Part shown: one piece after another, positions 49,756 through 59,756 of the stretch | How the letters are laid out: each line of letters opens with the position of its first letter | Position numbering within the stretch: position 1 is the stretch's first letter | Assembly: GCF_024054565.1 (NCBI RefSeq) | Contig: NZ_JAMXLR010000091.1 | Location: 1-64,000, forward strand | Reading direction: 5' to 3' | Length of the DNA: 64,000 bases | DNA from: Aeoliella straminimaris | Lineage (GTDB): Bacteria > Planctomycetota > Planctomycetia > Pirellulales > Lacipirellulaceae | The notes under the pieces: model-generated | Told to the model about the DNA's origin: nothing | The model's database searches: none | What the model saw: the letters and a program-made list of their open reading frames with translations, nothing else | Translations under genes and position numbers: made by a program

Positions 49756-51128
49756 ACATGCCAGATCCCCCCGAACACCTGAAAGAACTCTACCACTGGG
49801 ACCGCACAAATCACTGGCACGCCTTCACGCAGATGGCCGAATACGAGCCGCTGGTCATCGAGCAAGCGGACGGCGTCTGGATGGTCGATTCGCACGGACG
49901 ACGACTCCTGGACGGGGCCAGCAGCATGTGGTGCAACGTCCACGGCCACAACCACCCGGCAATTAACTCCGCCATCGAAGGGCAACTGCATCGGGTGGCC
50001 CATGTCACGACGCTCGGTATGACGAGCGACACGACCGTGAAGCTGGCGAAGCGGCTAGTCGATATTGTGCCGACGGGCCTGGAGCATGTCTTCTTTTCGA
50101 GCGATGGATCGAGCGCCAACGAGGTGGCCCTGAAGGCGGCCTTTCAGTACTGGCTGCAGTGCGACGATCCCCAGCCGCAGAAGACCAGGTACCTGACCTT
50201 TGGACAAGCGTACCACGGCGATACGCTCGGTGCGGCCAGTGTGGGCGGCATCGGCAAGTTTCATGATCTGTTCCAGCCGCTGTTGTTCGAAGTGGTGCGT
50301 ATGCCCTCGCCCGATTCGCGGCGTTTGCCACCGGGGCTCGCCGGCGAAGCCGCCGTACGCTATTTCCTGGACGAAGTTGAAGAGGTGCTCAAAGAGCAGG
50401 CCGACACCCTGGCGGCGATTGTCATCGAACCGATGGTCCAAGGCGCGGCCGGCATGGTGATGCAGCCACCGGGCTTCGTGCGTGGTCTTCGTGAATTGGC
50501 GACGCGGTATGATGTGCTGCTGATCGTCGACGAAGTGGCAACCGGTTTTGGCCGCACCGGTTCGATGTTCGTGTGCGATGCCGAAGGCATCTCGCCCGAC
50601 TTCATGACGCTCGGCAAAGGTCTCACCAGCGGCTACTTGCCGATGGCGGCGACGATCACCACGAAGAAGATCTGGGAGACCTTTCTCGGCGACTCCGAAT
50701 CGGGGCGGGCGCTCTATCACGGCCATACGTTCAGCGGCAACCCCATTTGCGCGGCCGCGGCGCTCGCCTCGATTGACCTGTTCGAGGAGGAGCAGACGCT
50801 GGAAAAGCTGCCGCCGAAGATCGAACGGCTGGGCGAGCGACTGGCCACCTTGGCCGAGCATCCCCACGTGGCCCACGCCCGCCAGCGAGGCATGATCGTC
50901 GCCATGGACCTGGTGCAAGATAAACAGACCGGCGAGCCGTTCCCGACAAAAGCACGCGTTGGTCAGCGTGTTGCCGAGATCGCTTTGGACCACGGAGTTT
51001 GGCTCCGCCCGCGAGCGAACATGACCTACGCCATACCACCGCTGGCGATCTCGCTCGAGGAGATTGATCTCTTGATGGACGCGATGACGGCAGGCGTGCA
51101 GCAGGCCACGGCCGCGGCGCAGACCTAG
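49752..51128 (+). CDS. bioA: Adenosylmethionine-8-amino-7-oxononanoate aminotransferase
   Basis: 458 aa from ATG 49752. Class III PLP aminotransferase of biotin synthesis, forming 7,8-diaminopelargonate from KAPA with SAM as amino donor. Motifs: DGASSMWCNVHGHNHP, DGSSANEVALKAAFQYW, GQAYHGDTLGAASVGG (Tyr for KAPA/SAM), IVDEVATGFGRTG and LGKGLTSGYLPMA with the Schiff-base Lys. Other bio genes are not in the window. Its last four bases share a CTAG with the convergent sigma-54 regulator stop. Confidence 0.92.
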   Translation: MNMPDPPEHLKELYHWDRTNHWHAFTQMAEYEPLVIEQADGVWMVDSHGRRLLDGASSMWCNVHGHNHPAINSAIEGQLHRVAHVTTLGMTSDTTVKLAKRLVDIVPTGLEHVFFSSDGSSANEVALKAAFQYWLQCDDPQPQKTRYLTFGQAYHGDTLGAASVGGIGKFHDLFQPLLFEVVRMPSPDSRRLPPGLAGEAAVRYFLDEVEEVLKEQADTLAAIVIEPMVQGAAGMVMQPPGFVRGLRELATRYDVLLIVDEVATGFGRTGSMFVCDAEGISPDFMTLGKGLTSGYLPMAATITTKKIWETFLGDSESGRALYHGHTFSGNPICAAAALASIDLFEEEQTLEKLPPKIERLGERLATLAEHPHVAHARQRGMIVAMDLVQDKQTGEPFPTKARVGQRVAEIALDHGVWLRPRANMTYAIPPLAISLEEIDLLMDAMTAGVQQATAAAQT

Positions 51129-53005
51129 TCCTCGTCCGTTTCCATGCCGAGCGCCCGCATCTTGCGGTACAGGTTTGAGCGGTGCACGCCCAGCAGTTTG
51201 GCGGCTTCGGTGACGTTGCCGCGAACCTGGTCGATGGTTCGCTTGATGTAGTCGACCTGAAAATCGTGCGTGGCGTCGGACAGCGTGAGGCCGGTTTCCA
51301 TGCCGCCGCCTTTCTTGGCGCCGGGCGAAAGCGTGAAGGCCAGGTCGTCGGCATCGATGCGGTCGCCGCTGACCAGATAGGCGACGCGTTCCATCAGATT
51401 GCGCAGCTCGCGCACATTGCCGGGCCAGCGGTGGGCGACCAGCCGTTTCTTGGCCGCCGCGGACATGGCCGGCGGTTTGCGCCCCTGCTTCTGGCAGAGC
51501 TGCTTGAGAAAGTATTCGGCCAGGGTGACAACGTCGTCACCCCGCTCACGCAGCGGCGGCAGCTCGAGCGTTACCACGTTCAATCGAAAGTACAGGTCCT
51601 CGCGGAACTTTTTCTCCCGTACAAGTTCGGCCAGGTTCTGATTCGTGGCGGCCACCACCCGGCAGTCGGTCGAGATGGTCTCGTGCCCGCCCACGCGGAC
51701 CACTTCCTTCTGCTCCAGCGCCCGCAGCAGCTTGGCTTGGCCGCCAAGACTCATGTCGCCAATTTCGTCCAGGAACAGGGTGCCTCCGGACGCCACCTCG
51801 AACTTGCCGGCCCGCGATTCGTTGGCACCGGTGAATGCCCCCTTCTCGTGGCCGAACAGCTCACTCTCCAGCAGCGTCTCGGTGAGCGCCGCGCAGTTTA
51901 CCGCGATCAACGGCTCGCTGCGGCGGGGGCTGCGGTAGTGAATCGACTGGGCGACCACTTCCTTGCCGGTGCCGTTCTCACCCAGCACCAGCACCGCCAG
52001 GTCGGCCGCGGCCACCTTGGCGATGGTGGATCGCAGTGCCTCGATGGCCGGGCAGTTACCGATCATCTGCACGCGATCGGCTGCCTCGTCGACCAGCAGT
52101 TGGTGGCGCTCGAGCAACTGCTCCCACTGCTGTGTGTTGGCCAATGCCACCGCGGCGTAGGTGGCCAACTCGGTGAGGCCCGTCAGGTCCTCGGGTTGGA
52201 AGTTCCCCGCCCGCTTGTTCAACAGTTCGAAGGCGCCAAAGGTGTTGCCTTGCGGCCCGACCAGGGGAACGCACAGGATAGTCTCGGTGGTGTAGCCCGT
52301 TTCTTTGTCCACCGCCCCGTGGATGGCAGCGCGGTCGTCCATGCGGTCGACGCGTTCGGGCTCGCCCGACTGGACGACGCGTCCCACCACGCCGGCATCG
52401 TCAGGCACGCGGAGTTCGTTGTTGTCCATTCCCAGCGCCGGCCGGCCAACGAGCAACTTGTGCGGTCGATCCCAGAGGAAGATGGTAGCGCGGTCGCAAT
52501 CGAACTGTGCCGTGGCGGCCTCGGCCATCCGGTTGAGCAGCGTCTCGAGGTTGTCGGTCTGGGCCCACTGGTGGGTGATTTCGAGCAGCATTTCGAGCCG
52601 CTGGGCTTGCTGGTGATCGCGTCGCCGGCCGCGGACCACTGCGCAGGCCGCCGCGAGCCCCGGCCCCAGTTGGTCGATATCGACTCCCGTGTCGCCAGCC
52701 ATCAACAGCGCGGTCGGTGGCAGCGAGTTGTCCTGCGAGGTGCGGAGCGGAATGGCGTTCCAGCCGGACGCTTGTCTGGGGGTGCCCGAGTCGAGCGCGT
52801 CGGCTGCCAAATCAAGCGGCAACTGCCCTGCCATGCGTCCAGCCGAGGCGGTGACGATCCACTCCGGCGGCTGAGAGCGGACCAGCGCGGCGGAAGTGAG
52901 CCCCGCCACGTCCGCCAGCCGACGTACCACGGCGGAGTGAAACTCCGCCTCATCACGGGAGACCAGGATATCGGCGAGTAGCTGCGACCAGTTGATCGAT
53001 GGCAT
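51125..53005 (-). CDS. Sigma-54-dependent transcription activator with GAF domain
   Basis: 626 aa from ATG 53005. An N-terminal region (about 1-130) of unknown fold precedes a GAF domain (about 145-300; [41 protein letters not shown]). The AAA+ domain has [13 protein letters not shown] (Walker A), [11 protein letters not shown] (sigma-54 contact), [11 protein letters not shown] (Walker B) and [14 protein letters not shown]. The C-terminus is a Fis-type HTH ([21 protein letters not shown]). It has no receiver domain, so it is probably a ligand- or redox-sensing activator. Divergent from fabI, which may be a target, though no sigma-54 site was found before fabI. Confidence 0.92.
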   Translation of the reverse strand: MPSINWSQLLADILVSRDEAEFHSAVVRRLADVAGLTSAALVRSQPPEWIVTASAGRMAGQLPLDLAADALDSGTPRQASGWNAIPLRTSQDNSLPPTALLMAGDTGVDIDQLGPGLAAACAVVRGRRRDHQQAQRLEMLLEITHQWAQTDNLETLLNRMAEAATAQFDCDRATIFLWDRPHKLLVGRPALGMDNNELRVPDDAGVVGRVVQSGEPERVDRMDDRAAIHGAVDKETGYTTETILCVPLVGPQGNTFGAFELLNKRAGNFQPEDLTGLTELATYAAVALANTQQWEQLLERHQLLVDEAADRVQMIGNCPAIEALRSTIAKVAAADLAVLVLGENGTGKEVVAQSIHYRSPRRSEPLIAVNCAALTETLLESELFGHEKGAFTGANESRAGKFEVASGGTLFLDEIGDMSLGGQAKLLRALEQKEVVRVGGHETISTDCRVVAATNQNLAELVREKKFREDLYFRLNVVTLELPPLRERGDDVVTLAEYFLKQLCQKQGRKPPAMSAAAKKRLVAHRWPGNVRELRNLMERVAYLVSGDRIDADDLAFTLSPGAKKGGGMETGLTLSDATHDFQVDYIKRTIDQVRGNVTEAAKLLGVHRSNLYRKMRALGMETDED

Positions 53006-53240
53006 GGCGCTTCGCGGCTGTGGACGAGGGCAGTGTTGCGAGTTTGGGTACAAGGGTAGCAAAGTGACATCATATTGCAACGGACGCGCGCCGCGGTGAA
53101 GATACACCCCGGCGAGCCGCACCGTCAAAAGTACGGCGTTGGTGGGGGTTTACGCCCTGCACAGTGGGTTGGTACTTTGGTGCGGTTGCGGTGCAACTCG
53201 CCCGCAGGTGGCCCAAACTCCTCACGGGACTGGAAAATCG

Positions 53241-54056
53241 ATGTTCGAAGGCAAGAACGGCCTGATTACCGGTGTTTTCAACAAGCAATCGATCGCTTGG
53301 GCGATCGCCGACCAAGTAATGCAGGGCGGCGGGACCTGTGGGTTCACGTACATGCCGGATCGGCCGGACGACGAGCGGAAGAAGAACCTCAACCGCGTGC
53401 AGAAGCTGACTGAGGGGCTGGACGGCGTGGCGTTCCTGAAGCCGATGGACGCCACCAACGACGAGCACATTGCCGCGGCCATGGACACCTGCAAAGACAA
53501 GTTCGGCAAGCTCGACTTCCTGCTCCACTCCATCGCTTTCGCTCCGCCCGAAGATCTGAAGAACGACACGGTCGATTGCAGTCGCGAGGGGTTCAAGTTG
53601 GCGATGGAAATCAGCGCCTACAGCCTGCTTGCCCTGGCTCGTGCGGCCCGACCAATCCTGCACGAAGGCAGTACCATCCTGACGCTTACCTACTTTGGCG
53701 GCGAGAAGGCCGTACCAGGCTACAACGTGATGGGGGTCTGCAAGGCGGCGCTCGACTCAGTGACCAAGTACCTGGCCTACGATCTGGGCGTCGATGGTAT
53801 CCGCGTCAACGCCTTAAGTTGTGGCCCGCTGCAAACCATTAGCGGTCGCGGCGCCGGAGTAGACGGCATGCTGCGGTTGTACGAGGCAATGGCCCCTCTG
53901 GGACGCAACGTCACGCATGATGAGGCGGGCAAGTGCGGTGCGTTCCTGCTGTCGGAAATGTCTGGCGGCGTAACAGGCGAGATCATGCATCTTGACGCCG
54001 GCTACAACATCATGGGTACACCAGGACGGATGCTGGATCGTTACAAGGACCTCTAA
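53241..54056 (+). CDS. fabI: Enoyl-[acyl-carrier-protein] reductase (NADH), FabI type
   Basis: 271 aa from ATG 53241. Last reductive step of fatty-acid elongation. Short-chain dehydrogenase-like, with GLITGVFNKQSIAWAIA, LHSIAFAPPEDLKN and the Tyr/Lys pair in YFGGEKAVPGYNVMGVCKAAL, matching the Y-x6-K of FabI. C-terminal LDAGYNIMGT is also typical. It is divergent from the sigma-54 activator. Confidence 0.93.
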   Translation: MFEGKNGLITGVFNKQSIAWAIADQVMQGGGTCGFTYMPDRPDDERKKNLNRVQKLTEGLDGVAFLKPMDATNDEHIAAAMDTCKDKFGKLDFLLHSIAFAPPEDLKNDTVDCSREGFKLAMEISAYSLLALARAARPILHEGSTILTLTYFGGEKAVPGYNVMGVCKAALDSVTKYLAYDLGVDGIRVNALSCGPLQTISGRGAGVDGMLRLYEAMAPLGRNVTHDEAGKCGAFLLSEMSGGVTGEIMHLDAGYNIMGTPGRMLDRYKDL

Positions 54057-54062
54057 GCCGTC

Positions 54063-54950
54063 CTAGGCTAGCTTCTCGCGGTCGTGAAATTCGCTCAGGT
54101 ACTTGTCGGCCAGATCCGACAACTCCGCCATCGAGTGACTGAAGTGATAGCAGTCGAGCGTGCGCTGTAGCGTTTCGTCGAATACCTGACCTCCGACGAT
54201 CCATTTCGTCAATCGTTTCGTCGGAACCAGCAGCTCGTGATTCGCTTCGGCGACGAATCCCGCGGGATTGTCGACATGCGTCACGCTCAGCAATGCGATT
54301 TCTGGCGGATTCAATTCGACGGCCGCGCGGATCTCCTCCAGTGGCAACGCAATACCCAGCACCTTGGCGTCCCAGCCCTTCTCGCGTAGCACCAATTCCG
54401 ACAGCCGCACCGGCAACTCTGAGTGATCGCAGTCGGGCGTTGTGGCAATGGCTCGCGGTGCGCCCGCGTCGGGCAGCGGCAGCATTCGGCGCAGGTTGTG
54501 CAGCGTCGCTACGGCAATTTCGCAAGCGCGCCGCTCCTGGTACACGCTGAGTTCGCCCCGTTCCCAACGATAGCCAATTTCGTGAAACACCGGCGCAATC
54601 ACCACGTCGGCGATCTCGATCATCGAGTGCCCTGCGTGGTACAACGGTTCGATGATGGCCTGGCTGGCCGACTCGTCTCCCGCGGCGAGAGCTTCGACCA
54701 ATGGATCCTGCGCCTGGTCGATTCGCACCTTGGTGTGCTCGGCTGCCAGACCCAGCACTTCGGGCCGCACGATCTGATAACCCTGTTCGCGGGCCATCTT
54801 CACCACGGCGGCCAGCGGCAGCTTGCGGTGCCCGCCGGCCGTCTTCACGGCCTCCACCTTGCCACCGTCGACCCATCGTTTGATGGACGACTCGCTGACG
54901 CCCAGGGCCTGGGCGACTTGTTTCGGGGTAAACTTTCGTTGCATCGGCAT
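54063..54950 (-). CDS. MerR-type regulator with degenerate B12-binding domain
   Basis: 295 aa. N-terminal MerR-like HTH (FTPKQVAQALGVSESSIKRW, then TAGGHRKLPLAAVVKM). The C-terminal part (about 80-290) follows the layout of CarH/LitR-type regulators. W-x9-E-R occurs where cobalamin proteins have W-x9-E-H (RWERGELSVYQERR), and the DxHxxG loop reads DCDHSELP, so the +3 Gly is Leu. The later S-VTHVDNP and WIVGGQVF are like the rest of the domain. Light or B12 sensing is therefore uncertain. It follows the aldehyde dehydrogenase gene, separated by a strong hairpin. Confidence 0.8.
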   Translation of the reverse strand: MPMQRKFTPKQVAQALGVSESSIKRWVDGGKVEAVKTAGGHRKLPLAAVVKMAREQGYQIVRPEVLGLAAEHTKVRIDQAQDPLVEALAAGDESASQAIIEPLYHAGHSMIEIADVVIAPVFHEIGYRWERGELSVYQERRACEIAVATLHNLRRMLPLPDAGAPRAIATTPDCDHSELPVRLSELVLREKGWDAKVLGIALPLEEIRAAVELNPPEIALLSVTHVDNPAGFVAEANHELLVPTKRLTKWIVGGQVFDETLQRTLDCYHFSHSMAELSDLADKYLSEFHDREKLA

Positions 54951-54966
54951 GGCGGGTACTCGGGGA

Positions 54967-54994
54967 TCCCGGCACGGCGGGTGCCGTGCCGGGA
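54967..54994 (-). terminator. Hairpin between aldehyde dehydrogenase and MerR-type genes
   Basis: TCCCGGCACGGC and GCCGTGCCGGGA form a perfect 12-bp stem with loop GGGT. It lies 30 nt after the dehydrogenase stop and 16 nt before the regulator start. No T-run follows, so it may pause or stabilise the upstream message rather than terminate it. Confidence 0.55.
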
Positions 54995-55024
54995 CGTGGA
55001 AAAATCTTGAAGTTTCGTCGACGG

Positions 55025-56500
55025 CTACCCCAAAGCCAGCGTGACCGTCTTACTCTCAGTGTAGGCTGCCAGGCCCGCTTCGCCCAACTCCCGGCCAATT
55101 CCGCTTTCTTTGAAGCCACCAAATGGGGCCGCGGCGTCGAAAACGTCGTAACAATTCACCCAAACCGTTCCGGCGCGCACCTTGGCGGCAAAGCGGTGGG
55201 CCTTGGCCACGTCGCGGGTCCAGACGGCGGCCGCCAGCCCGAAATTCGTGTTGTTGGCTCGCTCCACCAGTTCATCCACGTCGCTGAACTTCAGCACGCT
55301 GAGCACCGGACCGAAGATCTCGTCGCGGGCAATCCGCATGTCGTCGGTCACGCCGGTGAACAGGGTGGGCTCGACGTAGTAGCCGCGGTCGCCTACCCGG
55401 TTGCCACCGGTCACGCAACTTGCACCGTCCTGCTTGCCGTACTCCACGTACTGCATGATCTTGTCGAACTGCGCCTGATCGACCTGCGGGCCTTGCTTGG
55501 TATCAGGATCGAACGGATCGCCCACCGGGTGGCTGCGGTTGTAGTCGGCGATGCGATCGACCACTTCGCCGTGGATCGAATCTTGCACGAACAGGCGACT
55601 ACCCGCACAGCAGCACTGGCCCTGATTGAAGTACAGGGCGAAGTGGGCGCCTTCGATCGCCGCGTCGAGATCGGCGTCGGCGAAGATCACGTTGGGGCTC
55701 TTGCCGCCCAACTCGAAGGTGAGCCGCTTCATGCTCTCGGCCGCGGCCCGCTGAATGATCTTGGCGGTAGCCAACTCGCCGGTGAACGCGATCTTGTCGA
55801 CGTCCGGATGCTCCACCAGCGCGGCACCGGCCGTGGGACCATAGCCCGGCACGACATTAATCACGCCATCGGGAATGCCCGCCTTCTGGGCCAGTCGCGC
55901 CATCCGTAAACAGGTGAGCGGCGTTTGCTCGGCTGGCTTCATCACAATCGTACAACCGGCAGCGAGCGCTGGCCCCCACTTCCAAGCCGCCATCAATGCG
56001 GGGAAGTTCCAGGGAATGATCTGCCCCACAACGCCCACCGGCTCGCGGCGAGTGTAGCACAAGTAGTCGCCCCGAACGGGAATCGTGGTGCCTTCGATCT
56101 TATCGGCCCAACCGGCATAGTAACGCAGGCAGTCGACCACCAGTGGCAGGTCGGCGGTGCGGGCGTCGCTGATTGGCTTGCCATTGTCCAGCGTTTCGAG
56201 CGCGGCCAGTTCGTCGATCTCCGCTTCGATCAAGTCGGCCAGCTTGTTCATGAGAATGCCGCGGTCGCGCGCATCCATCCGCGACCAGTCGCCATGATCG
56301 AACTGATCCCGAGCAGCGTCCACCGCTGCGTCGATATCCGCCTTGTCGCCTTCGGCCACCTGGCAGATGACTTCTTCCGTTGCTGGATTCACGGTGTCGA
56401 ACGTCTTGCCGCTGGCCGAGGGGACCCAATTTCCACCAATAAAGCAATTGGTCTGCCGGATCTGCGGAGCGGGGACTTTCACGGGGGCTACGGTCGCCAT
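55025..56500 (-). CDS. NAD(P)-dependent aldehyde dehydrogenase
   Basis: 491 aa. Oxidises an aldehyde to the acid. Motifs: [51 protein letters not shown] (general base Glu) and [15 protein letters not shown] with the catalytic Cys (middle of three). The end [10 protein letters not shown] is typical of the betaine/retinal-dehydrogenase-like class. It has the strongest ribosome-binding site in the window, AGGAGGT nine nt upstream. Substrate not determined; co-expressed with the MerR-type regulator. Confidence 0.93.
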   Translation of the reverse strand: MATVAPVKVPAPQIRQTNCFIGGNWVPSASGKTFDTVNPATEEVICQVAEGDKADIDAAVDAARDQFDHGDWSRMDARDRGILMNKLADLIEAEIDELAALETLDNGKPISDARTADLPLVVDCLRYYAGWADKIEGTTIPVRGDYLCYTRREPVGVVGQIIPWNFPALMAAWKWGPALAAGCTIVMKPAEQTPLTCLRMARLAQKAGIPDGVINVVPGYGPTAGAALVEHPDVDKIAFTGELATAKIIQRAAAESMKRLTFELGGKSPNVIFADADLDAAIEGAHFALYFNQGQCCCAGSRLFVQDSIHGEVVDRIADYNRSHPVGDPFDPDTKQGPQVDQAQFDKIMQYVEYGKQDGASCVTGGNRVGDRGYYVEPTLFTGVTDDMRIARDEIFGPVLSVLKFSDVDELVERANNTNFGLAAAVWTRDVAKAHRFAAKVRAGTVWVNCYDVFDAAAPFGGFKESGIGRELGEAGLAAYTESKTVTLALG

Positions 56501-57232
56501 GATGAATTACCTCCTGTTTAGTGTGCGATTTGCAAACAAGCGCGAGCAAACGCGGATGAGTGATGTTTTGAATTGTACTGCAACCGCACACCCACCGCCC
56601 AGCGGTTTTGGTCGCACTCGATACGCGCAATCGATCACGCAAACTTACCGAATCGTCACACGCATGAGTTCTGGCAGTTTTGGAACAACTTTACGGGATT
56701 CGATTTTAGGATCCAAAACTTGCCGGGTTTTGGTGCCCCCGGGATTCTGTAAGCCGAGTGCTATCAATGGTTTGCGTCATCGCTGCGGTGCCAAAACGCC
56801 CAGGGTTTTGCATCGCATGGGGTCCCAGAACAATCAACGCCCCCATCAGCTCGCCAAATGTCCGCGTGTTGTGTGGGTGCCTTGATACGAAACCGTCGCC
56901 TGCCGCGCAAATCGGCGCAGCCTTCTTCGCCAGGTGGTAAGTGCTTTGTTGCCAAACCACGGATGAATAGCGGAGTTGTCAAAGAGCGAAGACTGGGTAG
57001 AGATGTACGCACCCATTATTAGACCGCCATGCCAGGACGATTCAACGGCGATTTGTTTACGGCGGCGAAGCGACTTGTCCTCGGCCCCATACTATCGCAC
57101 AGCCTCATCCGCTATTCGCAGCAAATCACCACCCGCGGATAGACGCGGATGATCACTGGCTGGTCCGTTGGATGGAAGGATCCCCTCAAGGCAAGCTGGA
57201 GAGCGTCTCCAAGAATCCAGAAGTAATTGCAC
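56501..57232. other. Gene-free region with CCAAAAC/GTTTTGG inverted repeats
   Basis: No gene is found. Three related inverted repeats lie close together: AGTTTTGGA (56676-56684) with TCCAAAACT (56712-56720); CCAAAAC (56713-56719) with GTTTTGG (56727-56733); and CAAAAC (56792-56797) with GTTTTG (56805-56810). The second and third form hairpins with a CC/GG-rich loop. They could be a dispersed repeat or structures in the leader upstream of the aldehyde dehydrogenase. The remainder (56850-57232) shows nothing clear. Confidence 0.45.
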
Positions 57233-57823
57233 ATGCTGTGGCCCCTCGAGCTTCCGTTCAAAATCACTTGCGTGCTGTTCGCGGCGCTGATCTTGCTGGC
57301 GGTGGCCATGGCGCCCAACATGAAGTGGAAGCGTGGCCGCGTATTTCGCCTCTCGCTAGCGATAGCGGCATTGCTGTTTATTCCCTCCTGCTCGGGAATC
57401 ATGGCGGTGCTCGACAGCCAGCGATTTGGTGTGTTCCAGCACGCAACGTTCGACGACGTGAACGACCCAAGGGTGGAGTCGTGGCTTCCGTCTGCAGCGA
57501 CCGACATCCGTCTGCAAAAATGGATGGGAGGATTTAAGGCAAAATACTCCATCACCAACGCGGACCTGAAGAAATTCATGGACCGGCTTTGGCAGAAGCA
57601 CGGCCAGTATTCCACGATGTCCCGAGCCCAGATTCAGACGCAGCTCGATTCCGGCAGATTGATCGACACACCGCCACCTGGCGTGGATGACGACCCCGCC
57701 GACTGGCCGCCACTGACAAATCCTGCCGTTTACATGAGTCCACAGGCCGCCAACGGAGCCGGATTCACCATCTGGTACAGCATTGAAGATGGCGTGGTAT
57801 ACCAGGAAGCCGCATACTGGTAA
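57233..57823 (+). CDS. Membrane protein, function unknown
   Basis: 196 aa from ATG 57233 (a TTG lies two codons upstream). Two transmembrane segments near residues 8-30 (FKITCVLFAALILLAVAM) and 42-62 (LSLAIAALLFIPSCSGIMAV), then a soluble part with WMGGFKAKYSITNADLKKFMDRLW, QTQLDSGRLIDTPPPG and a final GAGFTIWYSIEDGVVYQEAAYW. It is followed by another membrane hypothetical 74 bp later; the two may be co-transcribed. No family recognised. Confidence 0.65.
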   Translation: MLWPLELPFKITCVLFAALILLAVAMAPNMKWKRGRVFRLSLAIAALLFIPSCSGIMAVLDSQRFGVFQHATFDDVNDPRVESWLPSAATDIRLQKWMGGFKAKYSITNADLKKFMDRLWQKHGQYSTMSRAQIQTQLDSGRLIDTPPPGVDDDPADWPPLTNPAVYMSPQAANGAGFTIWYSIEDGVVYQEAAYW

Positions 57824-57897
57824 TTTGAGAGAACCCGCAGCGTTAGCGCCCGAAGTTGTCTTGAGCTTCGGATCATCGCAAACAGCAGGTGCATTGA

Positions 57898-58812
57898 ATG
57901 GACAACTCCTCCACCCCCCCGAAACGACTGATCGCCTGTTCGGTGCTGGTGATCCTGATCGGGCTGTGCTGGCTCTCGTTCGGGCTGGGGGCGTTGCTCG
58001 CTCCGCCGAATCCGTTTGCTGGTTTCGGCAGCTTTCTCGTCGTGCCGTTGGGGGCTGCAATGGCGGTGCAGCAGTATCGTGGCACGTTTCGCGCGGTGGC
58101 TTCGGCGGCAAGCAGCACGGCCATCCTGTTGTACTTATTTGGTGGGATGTTGATGATGGCCACCGTCAGCGGAATGTTTCAGATTGCGGCGGATTTGACC
58201 ATTCCAGACATGCAACTGCTGATCCTGATTGGCACACTACTCGCTATTGGCGTGGGGCTGATCTCGATGGCGCGACTCAATCAAACCTGGTCGCGGCGTT
58301 TGCAGAACAGGGTGCTGTTTCCGGACGGTGCCTCGCGCAAGGGCGTTTCGCTGCGCGAGTTGTTGGGCCTCACCTCGGCGGTGGCTTTGGTCGCCGCGAT
58401 GACTGCCTGGAGCGCACGCGACAACAGCCCCCGCACGGTCGAGCACGTCGCGGCCTCAGAAGCCCCTATGCACCTGCCCGCAGACGCCACGGATGTTAGC
58501 TATTCGGTGATGCCTACGGTCTCCATCGCTTGTGAGTTTACGACCAGCGAACAGGCGTTTCGTGCCTGGGTCGATAGTGGCATCGGTTCGCTGGAATCGA
58601 ATTCCTCTGGCGTCCAGCTGGTCGAGATCACCGAGCCGGTGACCTTCCACCGCATTCGCAGTGACGTAGGCCCCAGCGATGCGGATCCAGCCAAGTCGCG
58701 GGTCACGATCCGCCGTGGCCTTCACTACCGCTGGTCGGAGGAAGACCGGGGTGTATATGCCGTCTTCGACCGGGAGACGAATCGCGGCTACTTCCACTCT
58801 CATTCGCGATAG
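57898..58812 (+). CDS. Membrane protein with large soluble C-terminus, function unknown
   Basis: 304 aa. Four hydrophobic segments in the first 180 residues (CSVLVILIGLCWLSFGLGAL, FGSFLVVPLGAAMAV, ASSTAILLYLFGGMLMM, LLILIGTLLAIGVGLISM), a fifth near 165-180 (LLGLTSAVALVAAMTAW). The C-terminal 120 residues are soluble, with SVMPTVSIACEFTTSEQAFRAW and VYAVFDRETNRGYFHSHSR. No active-site pattern found. Follows the membrane gene at 57233 on the same strand. Confidence 0.65.
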   Translation: MDNSSTPPKRLIACSVLVILIGLCWLSFGLGALLAPPNPFAGFGSFLVVPLGAAMAVQQYRGTFRAVASAASSTAILLYLFGGMLMMATVSGMFQIAADLTIPDMQLLILIGTLLAIGVGLISMARLNQTWSRRLQNRVLFPDGASRKGVSLRELLGLTSAVALVAAMTAWSARDNSPRTVEHVAASEAPMHLPADATDVSYSVMPTVSIACEFTTSEQAFRAWVDSGIGSLESNSSGVQLVEITEPVTFHRIRSDVGPSDADPAKSRVTIRRGLHYRWSEEDRGVYAVFDRETNRGYFHSHSR

Positions 58813-58911
58813 GCGGTGTTGGGGGTTTCGTTGCCCCGCGCCACTCGGCAATAGACTACAATGCCTGCAACAGGCTTCTCTGCCACCCTCTCAAAGTCAT
58901 CGGTCCACTCC

Positions 58912-59709
58912 ATGTGGTTACAAGCCAGTTGTTCGCTGGAGTTCGATATTCCGGTGCCCACGCCGTTTCTGTTGATGCTGCGGCCCCGAAGCGGCACGCA
59001 ACAATGGGTGGCGCGGGAAGACTACATGCTGAATCCCAGCGTGCCGGTCGTGGAGTTTACCGACCAGTTTGGCAATCTGTGCCAGCGGCTGGTGAGTCCT
59101 GTCGGGTGGTTCGCAATCCACACCACGGCCGTCATCGAGGTTGCCGACGCGGCGGATGCAGCGCCCGGCGCGCCGTTCGTCGAAGTGCAATGCCTGCCCG
59201 ATTCGGCCCTGCCCTTCTTGTTGCCGAGTCGATACTGCGAGTCGGACCGCTTCAGCCAAATGGCCGCCACGATCACGGCTGGCTTCTTGCCGGGCTACAA
59301 CCAATGCATGGCCATCGTCGATTACATCCGCAACACATTGCAGTATGCCCCCGGCGCGGGGCAGGCCATTATCAGCGCAGCGGAAGTGAACCAGCAGCCG
59401 CAGGCGGTGTGTCGCGACATGGCGCACCTGGGGATAGCGCTATGTCGGGCCCTCAGCATCCCGGCACGGATGGTGGTCGGCTATCTGGAAGGCCTGATGC
59501 CGATGGATCTGCATGCCTGGTTCGAGGCCTACGTCGGCGGACGTTGGTACACGTTCGATCCGACACAGGACTCCCTGGCCGGCGGACGGGTGGCCGTGGC
59601 CTATGGTCGCGACGCCACGGACGTGGCCATCTACACCCAGTTTGGCGACCCAGTCGAACTGCTGTCGATGTACGTGAGCGTCGATCGATTGCCAGGTCCG
59701 CCGCATTGA
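58912..59709 (+). CDS. Transglutaminase-like protein
   Basis: 265 aa from ATG 58912 (a longer frame from 58861 is possible). The N-terminal part fits the bacterial transglutaminase-like N domain ([18 protein letters not shown]). The papain-like core carries the Cys-His-Asp triad: [17 protein letters not shown] (Cys), [14 protein letters not shown] (His) and YTFDPTQDS (Asp). These proteins often act as proteases or cross-linkers of unknown substrates. Monocistronic, convergent with the fucosidase gene. Confidence 0.86.
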   Translation: MWLQASCSLEFDIPVPTPFLLMLRPRSGTQQWVAREDYMLNPSVPVVEFTDQFGNLCQRLVSPVGWFAIHTTAVIEVADAADAAPGAPFVEVQCLPDSALPFLLPSRYCESDRFSQMAATITAGFLPGYNQCMAIVDYIRNTLQYAPGAGQAIISAAEVNQQPQAVCRDMAHLGIALCRALSIPARMVVGYLEGLMPMDLHAWFEAYVGGRWYTFDPTQDSLAGGRVAVAYGRDATDVAIYTQFGDPVELLSMYVSVDRLPGPPH

Positions 59710-59756
59710 CGGCATCGCGGTAGCCGGGTTGCAGATGGTGCGCCGCAGGCTGACCA

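Noticed and set aside
51182-52981. A 599-codon + strand open frame
   Set aside because: It lies entirely opposite the sigma-54 activator, whose Walker and GAFTGA motifs are intact.
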